In this document: positions 6,576-15,015 of the stretch, one piece after another
How positions within the stretch are numbered: the first letter of the stretch is position 1
Layout of the letters: each line of letters begins with the position of its first letter
Assembly: GCA_013812515.1 (NCBI GenBank)
Contig: JACCTI010000263.1
Span: 1 to 18,387, forward strand
Source of the DNA: Chthoniobacterales bacterium
GTDB lineage: Bacteria; Verrucomicrobiota; Verrucomicrobiia; Chthoniobacterales; UBA10450
DNA: 18,387 nt
Reading direction: 5' to 3'
Translations under genes and position numbers: made by a program
The notes under the pieces: model-generated
The model's input: the letters and a program-made list of their open reading frames with translations, nothing else
Told to the model about the DNA's origin: nothing
Databases searched by the model: none

Positions 6576-7856
6576 TTACGCCGCGTCCTTGTCCTGCTTC
6601 TTGCGAATGAGCGGAACCTTTTTCCCCTCTACTACCGCTCGGTTGATCGTGACCTCCGCGATATCTTCGCGGCTCGGGACCTCGTACATGATATCGAGCA
6701 TGATGCGCTCGAGCATGGAACGCAGCGCGCGTGCACCCGTTCCTTTCGTCACGGCCTGCGCCGCCAGCGCGCGCAACGCGTCCTTTGTCACACTCAGCCG
6801 CACACCCTCCATGGAGAAGAGCTTGGTGTATTGCTTGATCATGGCGTTCTTCGTCTCGGTCAGGATCATCACCATTTCGTCTTCGGTTAGCGCATCGAGC
6901 GCAGTGATAACCGGGAGACGTCCGATGAACTCAGGGATCATTCCGAAGCTGAGCAAATCTTCCGGCTCGACGTGCCGCACCGCTTGCTTCGCGAGCGCTT
7001 CTTCGATCGCGATGTCGGGGCTATTGAAACCCATCGTGCGTTTCCCGATGCGCTTCTGCACGATCTTGTCCAAGCCGACGAAGGCACCGCCGCAGATGAA
7101 CAGAATTTTCTCGGTGTTAACCTGAATGTATTCCTGATGCGGGTGCTTCCTTCCGCCCTGCGGTGGAACATTGCACGTGCTGCCTTCCAGGATTTTCAAC
7201 AGCGCCTGTTGCACGCCTTCGCCGGAAACGTCGCGCGTGATGCTAACGTTGTCGGTCTTGCGTCCGATCTTGTCGATCTCATCGATGTAGACGATGCCAA
7301 TCTCAGCTCGCTTCACGTCGTAGTCCGCATTCTGCAACAAACGCAGGATGATGTTCTCCACATCTTCGCCCACATAACCGGCTTCGGTGAGGGTGGTCGC
7401 GTCCGCGATGCAAAACGGAACGTCGAGGATCTTCGCGAGTGTCTTCGCGAGCAGTGTCTTGCCTGAGCCAGTCGGCCCGATCAGAAGGATATTGCTCTTC
7501 TCGATCTCGACATCCGCGAAAGGGTCCGGCTGGAACGCACTCGACGTTTCCGCCGGCGGCGCGCTCTGCATGACACGCTTGAAGTGATTGTGCACGGCAA
7601 CCGAAAGCGTCTTCTTCGCGACATCCTGTCCGATCACGTACTGATCCAGTGACCGCCGGATCTCAACCGGCTTAGGGACGCGGATGTTCGACGACTGCCG
7701 CCGTGCATCCTCGTTCAGCTCCTTATCGAGAATGCTCTTGCAGACGTTGATGCAGCTATCGCAGATGTAGACGCCCGGCCCCGCGATTAATTTTCGAACC
7801 TCCGCGTGGCTTTTGCCACAGAAGGAACACATCGTCAGGTTGGAAGCGCGGGCCAT
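6576..7856 (-). CDS. clpX: ATP-dependent Clp protease ATP-binding subunit ClpX
   Basis: ClpX is the AAA+ unfoldase that feeds substrates to ClpP; this copy is 426 residues, normal for the family. The N-terminal zinc domain has Cys10, Cys13, Cys32 and Cys35. Walker A is GPTGSGKT (127-134) and Walker B is IVYIDE (188-193). The pore-loop GGRKHPHQE lies at 234-242. An MGF tripeptide at 275-277 is in the position of the IGF loop that docks ClpP. FGMIPEFIGRLPV and the sensor-2 GARALR follow. It is the last gene of tig-clpP-clpX, 24 bp after clpP. The ATG at 7856 is the natural start, just before the zinc domain. Confidence 0.97.
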   Translation of the reverse strand: MARASNLTMCSFCGKSHAEVRKLIAGPGVYICDSCINVCKSILDKELNEDARRQSSNIRVPKPVEIRRSLDQYVIGQDVAKKTLSVAVHNHFKRVMQSAPPAETSSAFQPDPFADVEIEKSNILLIGPTGSGKTLLAKTLAKILDVPFCIADATTLTEAGYVGEDVENIILRLLQNADYDVKRAEIGIVYIDEIDKIGRKTDNVSITRDVSGEGVQQALLKILEGSTCNVPPQGGRKHPHQEYIQVNTEKILFICGGAFVGLDKIVQKRIGKRTMGFNSPDIAIEEALAKQAVRHVEPEDLLSFGMIPEFIGRLPVITALDALTEDEMVMILTETKNAMIKQYTKLFSMEGVRLSVTKDALRALAAQAVTKGTGARALRSMLERIMLDIMYEVPSREDIAEVTINRAVVEGKKVPLIRKKQDKDAA

Positions 7857-7880
7857 GCAGTTACCGGCTTAAAGCAGTTC

Positions 7881-8576
7881 CTATTCCTCGATCTTGTGCG
7901 GCAAGGCAGCCTCCGCGATTGCGGTCGACTCCTTCGGCACGACACCGTCGAGCAGTTTGGCTTCCTTGCGTGATTTAATCACCTCGTCCACCAAACCGTA
8001 ATCCTTTGCTTCCGCAGCCGACAGGAAATAATCGCGATCGGAATCGAGCCGCACCTTCTCTTCCGGTTGACCAGTGTGGGAGGCGAGGATTTTGATCAAG
8101 CGTTTCTTCAGCTTGAACATGTATTCGACCGTTCGTTCCACGTCGCTCGCCTGGCCTTGAGCGCCGCCGGAGACCTGATGAATCATAATGTCGGAGTTCG
8201 GCAGCGCGAACCGTTTTCCCTTGGTCCCTGCAGCGAGGAGCACCGCGCCCATACTGGCAGCCATCCCGAGGCAGTAGGTCGTCACGTCGCAGGTCAGGAA
8301 TTGCATCGTATCGTAAATCGCGAGACCGGCCGTGACTGAGCCGCCGGGCGAATTGATGTAGACGTTGATGTCTTTTTTGCCGTCTTCCATTTGCAGGAAG
8401 AGCAACTGCGCGATGACGAGATTCGCGATGTGATCGTCGATCGGAGTGCCGATGAAGACGATGCGGTCCTTCAGCAGGCGCGAGTAAATATCATAGCTCC
8501 GTTCCCCTCGACCAGTCTGTTCTACGACCATCGGAACGAGCACGGATTGGGAGCGATTCGGATGCGATGAAGTCAT
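7881..8576 (-). CDS. clpP: ATP-dependent Clp protease proteolytic subunit ClpP
   Basis: This serine peptidase assembles as a 14-mer barrel and degrades proteins unfolded by ClpX. At 231 residues it is a little longer than usual, with short extra stretches at both ends. The catalytic triad is visible: Ser108 in GMAASMGA, His133 in DIMIHQVSGG and Asp182 in SDRDYFLSA. The oligomer signature INSPGGSVTAGLAIYDTMQ is intact. The start ATG overlaps the stop of tig (ATGA at 8573-8576), so the two are probably translationally coupled. clpX follows 24 bp later. Confidence 0.97.
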   Translation of the reverse strand: MTSSHPNRSQSVLVPMVVEQTGRGERSYDIYSRLLKDRIVFIGTPIDDHIANLVIAQLLFLQMEDGKKDINVYINSPGGSVTAGLAIYDTMQFLTCDVTTYCLGMAASMGAVLLAAGTKGKRFALPNSDIMIHQVSGGAQGQASDVERTVEYMFKLKKRLIKILASHTGQPEEKVRLDSDRDYFLSAAEAKDYGLVDEVIKSRKEAKLLDGVVPKESTAIAEAALPHKIEE

Positions 8577-9922
8577 GAGTTTCGGGTGAAAGAAACGCCC
8601 GCAGAAGCCGTTGGGGAAAGCGGCTGGAGGCTAGCATTCGACTTCAGGAAATCAAGAGTCTTGCCTAGCAGAACCTCCTCGGCGAGTCCGTCGAGGCGAT
8701 CATGTTCTTCGAGTTCTTTCCGCATTTTATCCACGGGAACATTGTACTGCGCTGCCTGCTCGCGAATGCGTCCATCGATCTCTTCGCGCGTGATTTGAAT
8801 CTTCTCCTGCTCCGCGATCCGATGCAGAATGAAATTCGTTTTCAGCCGATGCGCCGCCAGTGATCCCGCGCCTTCGATCAGTTCCTTCTCTTTCCCTTTC
8901 AGCATTTCATCAGGAACACCGCGCTCACGATTGCGGTGCACTAATTCGTTGAGCGCGCGCCGCGTCTCGTTCTTAAGCAGGGTCGGCGGGAGATCGAAGC
9001 TAACCCGCTCCTGCAGGAAACGAATAATCTCCGACTCCTTCGCGCGCTCGATCTCGTGTTCCTTCTCGTGCTTGAGGTTGTGCTCGATGGTGTGGCGTAG
9101 ATCCGCCAGCGTCTTGCCCGGAACGAGCTTGGCCGCAAAGGTGTCATCCAGCTCTGCCAACATCTTCTGTTTTATCTCGTTCAAGGTGACGGCATAGTCC
9201 GCTCGTTTGCCGGCGATCTCCGGAACCGGGAAGTCCGCCGGGAACTCCACCTGGAGACTGCGCGTATCCCCCGCGTTCATGCCGACGATCTGCTCTGTGA
9301 ACTGTGGCAGGAAATTCGCCGGCGCCACATGGAGCCAGAATTTCTTGCCCCCGTGCAGATTCTTGCTCGCTTCGGGGACGATCTCGCTGATCGGAATCCC
9401 ATCAATGGCTCCTTCGAAATCGATCACCGCGAAGTCTCCCGTGGCGAGTGGTCGATCCTTGATATCGGTGAAATCCGCAGCCTGTTCGCGCAGCTTTTCC
9501 AACGCCGCATCGACTTCTGAGTCGTTCACCTCCGGGGCGGGTAGCTGCACGGGAATGCTCTTGTAATCAGGCAATTCAAATTCCGGCGCTGTCACGATCG
9601 TGGCGCGGAAGCGCATCGAACGATCATCGCCAAACTCCACGTCTTCGAGATTGGTCAACGAGACGACACGCAGTTGCTTCTCCGCAATGGCCTCGTGGTA
9701 GCTCTTCGAGACGAGCTTCTTCGTCAGCTCATCCTGAATTTGTTTGCGGAATTTCTTCTCCACCACTGGCTTGGGAGCTTTGCCCGGCCGGTAACCGGCG
9801 ATGCGCGCGTAGCGGGTGTAATTGCTCGCGATCGAGTCCCACTCCTTCCGCACCTCATCCGGCGGCAGCTCAATCCGGAGCGTCGCGACACTGTGCGGCT
9901 GCGTTTCAACTTCAATTTTCAT
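8573..9922 (-). CDS. tig: Trigger factor, ribosome-associated chaperone
   Basis: Trigger factor meets nascent chains at the ribosome exit tunnel. I use ATG 9922 (449 residues, MKIEVETQPHSVATLRIEL); the frame stays open for 50 codons more, but into hutI and without family similarity. The ribosome-docking signature GYRPGKAPKPVV is near residues 43-54. The FKBP-like isomerase domain covers roughly residues 155-245 (TGDFAVIDFEGAIDG to YAVTLNEIKQKML). The helical C-terminal domain contains LKNETRRALNELVHRNRERG. It leads the tig-clpP-clpX operon, a widespread arrangement linking folding and proteolysis. About 135 bp separate it from hutI. I saw no convincing promoter or terminator there. Confidence 0.96.
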   Translation of the reverse strand: MKIEVETQPHSVATLRIELPPDEVRKEWDSIASNYTRYARIAGYRPGKAPKPVVEKKFRKQIQDELTKKLVSKSYHEAIAEKQLRVVSLTNLEDVEFGDDRSMRFRATIVTAPEFELPDYKSIPVQLPAPEVNDSEVDAALEKLREQAADFTDIKDRPLATGDFAVIDFEGAIDGIPISEIVPEASKNLHGGKKFWLHVAPANFLPQFTEQIVGMNAGDTRSLQVEFPADFPVPEIAGKRADYAVTLNEIKQKMLAELDDTFAAKLVPGKTLADLRHTIEHNLKHEKEHEIERAKESEIIRFLQERVSFDLPPTLLKNETRRALNELVHRNRERGVPDEMLKGKEKELIEGAGSLAAHRLKTNFILHRIAEQEKIQITREEIDGRIREQAAQYNVPVDKMRKELEEHDRLDGLAEEVLLGKTLDFLKSNASLQPLSPTASAGVSFTRNS

Positions 9923-10056
9923 GGGCGAGGCGACGGTAACGGTGTGGCACCGGATGCGCAAACCTGCGCCGGCTGCTGCTGGAGACACAGCGCTAGGTCG
10001 TCGCTCTGAGATGCGTCGCCGAAGCTGCGCGCCAAGCTGGGACTGACCGAGGCGGC

Positions 10057-11310
10057 TTACATGGCCTGCCAAACGCGTTGGCCACGGATGTAAACGGAGC
10101 TGATCTGCGGAGCGCCGAAGTAGTAGGCGAGCTCGCGGTAATCCGCGCAGTCGAGCACAACAAAATTCGCCACCTTTCCCGGCTCAAGCGACCCAATTTT
10201 CTGCCCCCGAGCGAGGCTGTAGGCGGCGTTGATCGTCGCCGCGGTCACTCCTTCCGCGGGAGTCATCTTCATTTGGGTGCAAGCGAGCGAAAGCACCATC
10301 GGCATGGACGGCGTTGGCGAAGATCCGGGATTGAAGTCGGTTGCCAAAACTACCGCGAGCCCTGCGCGGATCATCTCCCGCGCTCGAGGGTATCGCGTTT
10401 TGCCTAACGAGTAGACGGAACCCGGCAGCAGCACTGGCTGGACGCCACCCTTCTTTAGCGCCGCAATCCCGTCATCCTCCGTCTGCTCGAGGTGATCAGC
10501 CGTAGTCGCGCTGAGTTCTGCCGCGAGATTAGCCCCTCCGGAATTTGTCAGTTGATCGGCGTGCATCCTCAAACCCAAGCCGAAAGCCTTTGCCGCCGTC
10601 AAAAGGCGTCCTGACATCTCGAGGTCGAAGTAGCCGGGCTCGCAAAAGACGTCGCAGTATTCCGCGAGGCGTTCTGCCGCTACCTGTGGCAGCATTTCGT
10701 TCGCAACCAGATCAACGTAGCGTTCTGGGGCGTCCTGATACTCATCCGGCACGGCATGCGCACCGAGAAAGGTCGGGACGAGCTCGAGTGGGGTCTCTTC
10801 CTTCAGATCGCGGATCACGCGGAGAATTTTCAGTTCGTCGGCGAGGGAAAGGCCGTAGCCGGATTTCGCTTCGACGGTAGTCGTGCCGCATTGCAGGAAC
10901 CAGCGGGCATGTTTCAGGGCCCGCTGCTGCAATTGCTCTTCCGTGGCCACGCGGGTCTTGCGCACCGTCGAGCGAATCCCGCCGCCGCGCGCAGCAATCT
11001 CCTCGTAGCTCGCACCGCGAGTGCGCATCTCAAACTCGTCCAACCGGTCGCCGCCAAACACGGGATGAGCATGCGCGTCCACGAAACCCGGGAGAACGAC
11101 CCGCCCATTCGCGTCGACGATTGAAGTCTCGTTAGGCGCGATGCGCTCGATCTCATCAGAACTGCCGGTCGCGACCACGATCCCATCTCGCACCAGCATT
11201 CCGCCGTCTCGAACGATCGCGAGTTCACCTAGTTCAGCGCCCACCCGCGGGCGCCGCGGCCCAGCCAGGGTCACAAATTGCGCCGCGTGGAGGATCGCGA
11301 GCGTTCTCAC
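10057..11310 (-). CDS. hutI: Imidazolonepropionase
   Basis: HutI opens the imidazolone ring of 4-imidazolone-5-propionate to give N-formimino-L-glutamate, the third step of histidine breakdown. The start is GTG at 11308-11310, with GAGG six bases upstream, giving 417 residues, normal for the family. An in-frame ATG at 11511 would add 67 residues drawn from a neighbouring pseudogene in the wrong frame. The amidohydrolase metal motif is FVDAHAHPVFGG with His80 and His82. Further metal and substrate motifs are FLGAHAVPDEY, RMHADQLTNSGGA and LATDFNPGSSPTPSMP. It is the last gene of the hut operon. Its GTG overlaps the TGA that ends the decayed hutG-like remnant. Confidence 0.96.
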   Translation of the reverse strand: MRTLAILHAAQFVTLAGPRRPRVGAELGELAIVRDGGMLVRDGIVVATGSSDEIERIAPNETSIVDANGRVVLPGFVDAHAHPVFGGDRLDEFEMRTRGASYEEIAARGGGIRSTVRKTRVATEEQLQQRALKHARWFLQCGTTTVEAKSGYGLSLADELKILRVIRDLKEETPLELVPTFLGAHAVPDEYQDAPERYVDLVANEMLPQVAAERLAEYCDVFCEPGYFDLEMSGRLLTAAKAFGLGLRMHADQLTNSGGANLAAELSATTADHLEQTEDDGIAALKKGGVQPVLLPGSVYSLGKTRYPRAREMIRAGLAVVLATDFNPGSSPTPSMPMVLSLACTQMKMTPAEGVTAATINAAYSLARGQKIGSLEPGKVANFVVLDCADYRELAYYFGAPQISSVYIRGQRVWQAM

Positions 11311-11620
11311 TTCCGGCCTCGCTGAAGCATCCCCGAAGCGAAGCTGTATCGGGCCAGCGCCTTGCGAAAAGCTTGTGGCGCGAGATCGCAACGCGCCTGC
11401 GAGCTGGAGCTGTTCATCGGCACGCCCACCTCGGCAAGGGAGACGTCGCTCTTCGGCCGAACAGCTCGCCGGCGAGCCATTGAGACGCCCGCGGCCAGTT
11501 TGGATCTCCAAGGTGAATCAGCTCGCCTCCTACGGTAAATCTTCCATTTGCGAACGCAGAACCGCCTCGGGCATCGAAGAATTATGTTCCCCGAAATCCT
11601 CACGGATGAGCGCGTGTCAT
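11307..11620 (-). pseudogene. Decayed 5' remnant of an arginase/formimidoylglutamase-family gene (hutG-like)
   Basis: The stretch between FTCD and hutI keeps recognisable ureohydrolase-family sequence in two frames. From ATG 11620 one frame reads MTRAHP, stop (TGA 11600-11602), GFRGT, stop (TAA 11582-11584), then FFDARGGSAF, TVGGELIHLGDPNWPRASQW and LAGELFGRR. Near 11445-11470 the similarity moves to the next frame (equivalent to one base lost or two gained) and continues SDVSLAEVGVPMNSSSSQ, ARCDLAPQAFRKALARYSF. It then ends abruptly at a TGA overlapping the hutI start. The GVP..SS....RCDLAP.A.R.AL.RYS pattern is the N-terminal part of arginase-like hydrolases including formimidoylglutamase. 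The metal-binding Asp/His motifs of the remaining two thirds are absent. The ATG lies 15 bp after the FTCD stop, so this was probably an operon gene. The family call is from memory. Confidence 0.72.
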
Positions 11621-11635
11621 CGCACGACTCGTTTC

Positions 11636-13321
11636 TTACGAAAGTTTACTTTCCACCAGTTGCTCGATCCTTCCAAACTCGGAATCGGATTCGTCCCGAA
11701 GTCTCACCAGCTTTTCCTGAAGAACGGACTTCACTTTCTCGTCCCTCAGACTCGCCAGATTTATCTTCACGTTCATCGCCGCTCCTTCTATACAAGCTCT
11801 CGTGGCGAGCAGGCCGACTCCCACGTCTGAAATCGAAGCAGAGCTACCGTGCTCCGCCATCGCACCGAGGACTTGATAGGTCTGCGATGCAACTTCCATG
11901 ACTCGCAGCGGGATTTCGGCCGCATATTTGTTCGCGTGCTGGATGGCGGCGGCACGCGCGGCCTTTTCTTCTGCTGATTCTTTGAGAAGGCCGAACGCAT
12001 CCATCACTTTGTTGAAAGCTGCGGTGTCTTCATCCACCAGAAACAGCAACTCGTCCTTCAGTTGCTGCGCCTTAACCGCCCAATGGCTAAAGTAACCGAG
12101 CTTCTTATCCCAGCCGCGCTTCCCGGCGGATAAATTGGCGACCATTCCGCCAAGCGAGGCCCCCAAGGCGCCCATTAAAGCAGCCACAGAACCACCGCCG
12201 GGGGCAGGGGAGTCGCGCAATGTCTCGTTGCAGAACTGCCGCAGGGTCATCAGCGCGAGCGAATTCACTGCGGCTGTTTCCATCTTGTATTCGATGATCT
12301 TTTCTTTGGGATCGAACCGCTTCAGCTCGCTTAATCCCATCGAGCGGATTGCGATCTCAATAAGCTCTTCTTCCGCAGCGCCCTCCGACCAGTCTTGTTT
12401 TCGAAGGTAATGTTTGCCCGCGTCGACCAGGCACTTCCTGGGCAGCATTCCGACCACCTCCGATCCTGTGACCCGCAGGCCACGCTTACTGGCTGATTCT
12501 TCGCAGGCATCAAACGCCGCGTGGAGCGGCGTTTCTTCGAGGTTGGTGAGGTTCATGGAAACCTGCGCCATCCCGTATTCTTCCACATACCAGCCAATGG
12601 CCTTGACGTGCTTCAACATGCCAGGAACGCGGACTGGTTCTCCATTCGCGTCGAGCACCGCTTTTCCGTACGGCGTGCCATCCTCCGTTTTCACGCGACC
12701 ATTCTCTCGCACATCGAATGCAATGGAAGTGGCCCGGCGCACCGCCCGGGTGTTCAGGTTCACATTGTAAGCCACGAGGAAATCCCGCGCCCCAATCACT
12801 GTTGCGCCTGATTTCTTATTCTGGACAGCAGGGCCGAAGTCCGGCTTCCACGCCGGATTTTTCAGCTTCTCGGAAAAGCCTTCGTACTCTCCCGCACGAA
12901 TGACAGCGAGATTGGACCGCGCCCGATCTTTCGCCGCCCTTTCATAGAGATAAACTGGAATCTTCAACTCCTCGCCGACCCGCCTTCCCAATTGATTCGC
13001 GCAGGCAATCGCTTCCTCCCAGCTCACGCCGCTTACGGGGATGAAGGGGCAAACGTCCGTTGCACCCATGCGCGGATGGGCACCCTTGTGTTTGCGCATG
13101 TCGATCAGCTCCGCGGCCTTTTCGATTCCGCGAAAGGCTGCCTCAACGACAGATCCGGGGTCGCCGGCAAACGTGACCACTGTTCGGTTCGTGCTGACAC
13201 CCGGATCTACATTGAGGAGCGAGATTCCTTCTACCGCTTCGATGGCGGCGGTTATCTGGCGAATTACATCCAAGTCGCGCCCCTCGGAAAAATTTGGGAC
13301 GCATTCGATGATTTTTTGCAT
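11636..13321 (-). CDS. ftcD: Bifunctional glutamate formimidoyltransferase / formimidoyltetrahydrofolate cyclodeaminase
   Basis: The 561-residue fusion has the same domain order as animal FTCD. Residues 1 to about 325 are the formimidoyltransferase, with CVPNFSEGRD, NVDPG and KGAHPRMGATDVCPFIPV, where His82 matches the catalytic histidine of the mammalian enzyme. It moves the formimino group from formiminoglutamate to tetrahydrofolate and releases glutamate. From about residue 355 the cyclodeaminase (FchA-like) domain contains RDSPAPGGGSVAALMGALGA; it closes the ring to 5,10-methenyl-THF with loss of ammonia. Gene position is 26 bp after hutU. No good ribosome binding site precedes the ATG. 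Its presence makes a separate HutG hydrolase dispensable, in keeping with the decayed remnant just downstream. Confidence 0.95.
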   Translation of the reverse strand: MQKIIECVPNFSEGRDLDVIRQITAAIEAVEGISLLNVDPGVSTNRTVVTFAGDPGSVVEAAFRGIEKAAELIDMRKHKGAHPRMGATDVCPFIPVSGVSWEEAIACANQLGRRVGEELKIPVYLYERAAKDRARSNLAVIRAGEYEGFSEKLKNPAWKPDFGPAVQNKKSGATVIGARDFLVAYNVNLNTRAVRRATSIAFDVRENGRVKTEDGTPYGKAVLDANGEPVRVPGMLKHVKAIGWYVEEYGMAQVSMNLTNLEETPLHAAFDACEESASKRGLRVTGSEVVGMLPRKCLVDAGKHYLRKQDWSEGAAEEELIEIAIRSMGLSELKRFDPKEKIIEYKMETAAVNSLALMTLRQFCNETLRDSPAPGGGSVAALMGALGASLGGMVANLSAGKRGWDKKLGYFSHWAVKAQQLKDELLFLVDEDTAAFNKVMDAFGLLKESAEEKAARAAAIQHANKYAAEIPLRVMEVASQTYQVLGAMAEHGSSASISDVGVGLLATRACIEGAAMNVKINLASLRDEKVKSVLQEKLVRLRDESDSEFGRIEQLVESKLS

Positions 13322-13347
13322 GGTCTTTGCCGAAACGCTTCTGCGCG

Positions 13348-15015
13348 TTAATCCCGGATCCGCGGCTCCATAGGGATTCTGATCCCGTGCCGTCGCGCAA
13401 CCTCGCTTGCTTTGGAATATCCGGCGTCTGCGTGGCGGAGGACGCCCATTCCAGGATCACTCGTTAGCACACGCTCGAGGCGGCGCCGCGCGTTCTCGCT
13501 TCCGTCTGCCACCACCACCATTCCTGCATGTTGCGAGTAGCCGATCCCGACCCCGCCGCCATTGTGAATGGAAACCCACGACGCGCCTGACGCGGTGTTC
13601 ACGAGTGCATTCAACAGCGCCCAATCCGCGATCGCATCGCTCCCGTCCAGCATGCCCTCAGTCTCGCGATACGGGGAGGCGACCGATCCGGTGTCGAGAT
13701 GATCGCGACCAATCACTATCGGGGCCTTCAGCTCGCCTTTCCGGACCAGTTCGTTCATCGCGAGCCCAAACTCCGCGCGTTCGCCAAAACCGAGCCAGCA
13801 AATCCGCGCCGGCAATCCTTGAAACTGAATCCGCTCCTGCGCGAGCTTCATCCAGCGCGCGAGCGCCGTATTCTCAGGGAACATCTCAAGCGCGAGCCGA
13901 TCGGTTCGCGCGATATCGGCAGGATCGCCGCTTAACGCCACCCAGCGAAACGGCCCTTTCCCTTCGCAAAACAGCGGCCGGATGTATTCAGGCACAAAAC
14001 CCGGGATATCGAACGCGTTCGCGACTCCCGCTTTTGCCGCCTGCGTTCGGATGTTGTTCCCGTAGTCGAACGTAATCGCGCCGGCTTTTTGCAATGCGAG
14101 CATCGCCTCCACATGGACCGCCATCGACCTCATCGAACGCTCGATGTATTCCTCAGGGTTGACCACGCGGAGCTCGAGCGCCTCCGTCAACGTCAGGCCG
14201 TGCGGAACGTAGCCATTTAACGCATCGTGTGCGCTCGTCTGATCTGTCAGCACATCGGGAACGATCCCGCGCGCGGCCATCTCCGGGAGGACCTCGGCAC
14301 AGTTGCCAACCAAGCCGACAGAGACCGCTTCAGCGCTGCGGCGCGCGGCATCAATCATCGCGAGCGCTTCGTCGAGCGAGGTTGCCAGCTTGTCGCAATA
14401 CCCGCTGCGCAGACGCTTCTCGATCCGGCTCGCATCGACATCGATTCCAAGGAAAACCGCGCCATTCATCGTCGCGGCGAGCGGCTGCGCCCCACCCATT
14501 CCACCCATTCCTCCCGAAACGACGAGCTTGCGGTCTAACGAGCCGTCGAAATGCCGCGCCGCCGCGGCGCTGAACGTCTCAAACGTGCCCTGCACAATTC
14601 CCTGGCTGCCAATATAAATCCACGAGCCCGCCGTCATCTGGCCATACATTGTGAGTCCCATCCGCTCGAGACGATTGAACTCGGAGTAGTTCGACCAATG
14701 GCCGACCAGATTGGAATTCGCGATCAGCACCCGCGGCGCTTCCTCGTGCGTGCGGAAAACGCCGACCGGTTTCCCTGACTGGACGAGAAGAGTCTCGTCA
14801 TTCTCCAGCCCGCGCAGCGATCGCACAATCGCATCGAAGGCTTCCCAGCTACGCGCGGCGCGTCCCGTTCCGCCATAGACGATCAGTTTGTCCGGCCTTT
14901 CCGCCACGTCTGGATCGAGGTTATTCATGAGCATCCGGAGCGCGGCCTCCTGGTGCCAACCTTTACAGCTCAACTCCGCGCCACGCGGCGCTCGAATCGT
15001 CCGTTTCCCGCTCAT
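13348..15015 (-). CDS. hutU: Urocanate hydratase
   Basis: Urocanase uses tightly bound NAD+ to hydrate urocanate to imidazolone propionate. The ATG at 15015 gives 555 residues (MSGKRTIRAPRGAELSCKGW), the usual length; the in-frame ATG at 15051 adds 12 residues inside hutH and is unlikely. Visible motifs are VYGGTGRAARSW (47-58), the glycine-rich NAD-binding SGGMGGMGGAQ (167-177) and the active-site region GLPARICWLGFGER, where Cys406 matches the catalytic-site cysteine (Cys410 in Pseudomonas). FDYGNNIRTQA and SIHNGGGVGIGYSQHAG are further hallmarks. The start overlaps the hutH stop as ATGA, indicating translational coupling. Confidence 0.97.
   Translation of the reverse strand: MSGKRTIRAPRGAELSCKGWHQEAALRMLMNNLDPDVAERPDKLIVYGGTGRAARSWEAFDAIVRSLRGLENDETLLVQSGKPVGVFRTHEEAPRVLIANSNLVGHWSNYSEFNRLERMGLTMYGQMTAGSWIYIGSQGIVQGTFETFSAAAARHFDGSLDRKLVVSGGMGGMGGAQPLAATMNGAVFLGIDVDASRIEKRLRSGYCDKLATSLDEALAMIDAARRSAEAVSVGLVGNCAEVLPEMAARGIVPDVLTDQTSAHDALNGYVPHGLTLTEALELRVVNPEEYIERSMRSMAVHVEAMLALQKAGAITFDYGNNIRTQAAKAGVANAFDIPGFVPEYIRPLFCEGKGPFRWVALSGDPADIARTDRLALEMFPENTALARWMKLAQERIQFQGLPARICWLGFGERAEFGLAMNELVRKGELKAPIVIGRDHLDTGSVASPYRETEGMLDGSDAIADWALLNALVNTASGASWVSIHNGGGVGIGYSQHAGMVVVADGSENARRRLERVLTSDPGMGVLRHADAGYSKASEVARRHGIRIPMEPRIRD

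Noticed and set aside
9923..10056. GCGAC-rich stretch between hutI and tig as a terminator
   Set aside because: The GCGAC words are mostly direct and not inverted, no stable stem with a T tract is visible, and read-through from the hut operon into tig cannot be excluded.
9923..10072. N-terminal extension of trigger factor
   Set aside because: The frame is open back to 10072 but overlaps hutI, and family members begin at MKIEVE-type sequence at 9922.
11311..11511. 67-residue N-terminal extension of HutI
   Set aside because: It is an out-of-frame reading of the hutG-like remnant; GTG 11310 has a proper GAGG and gives normal length.
13407..14075. 222-codon open frame antisense to hutU
   Set aside because: Arg/Ser/Pro-rich shadow frame with no domain signal and no start context; hutU explains the region.
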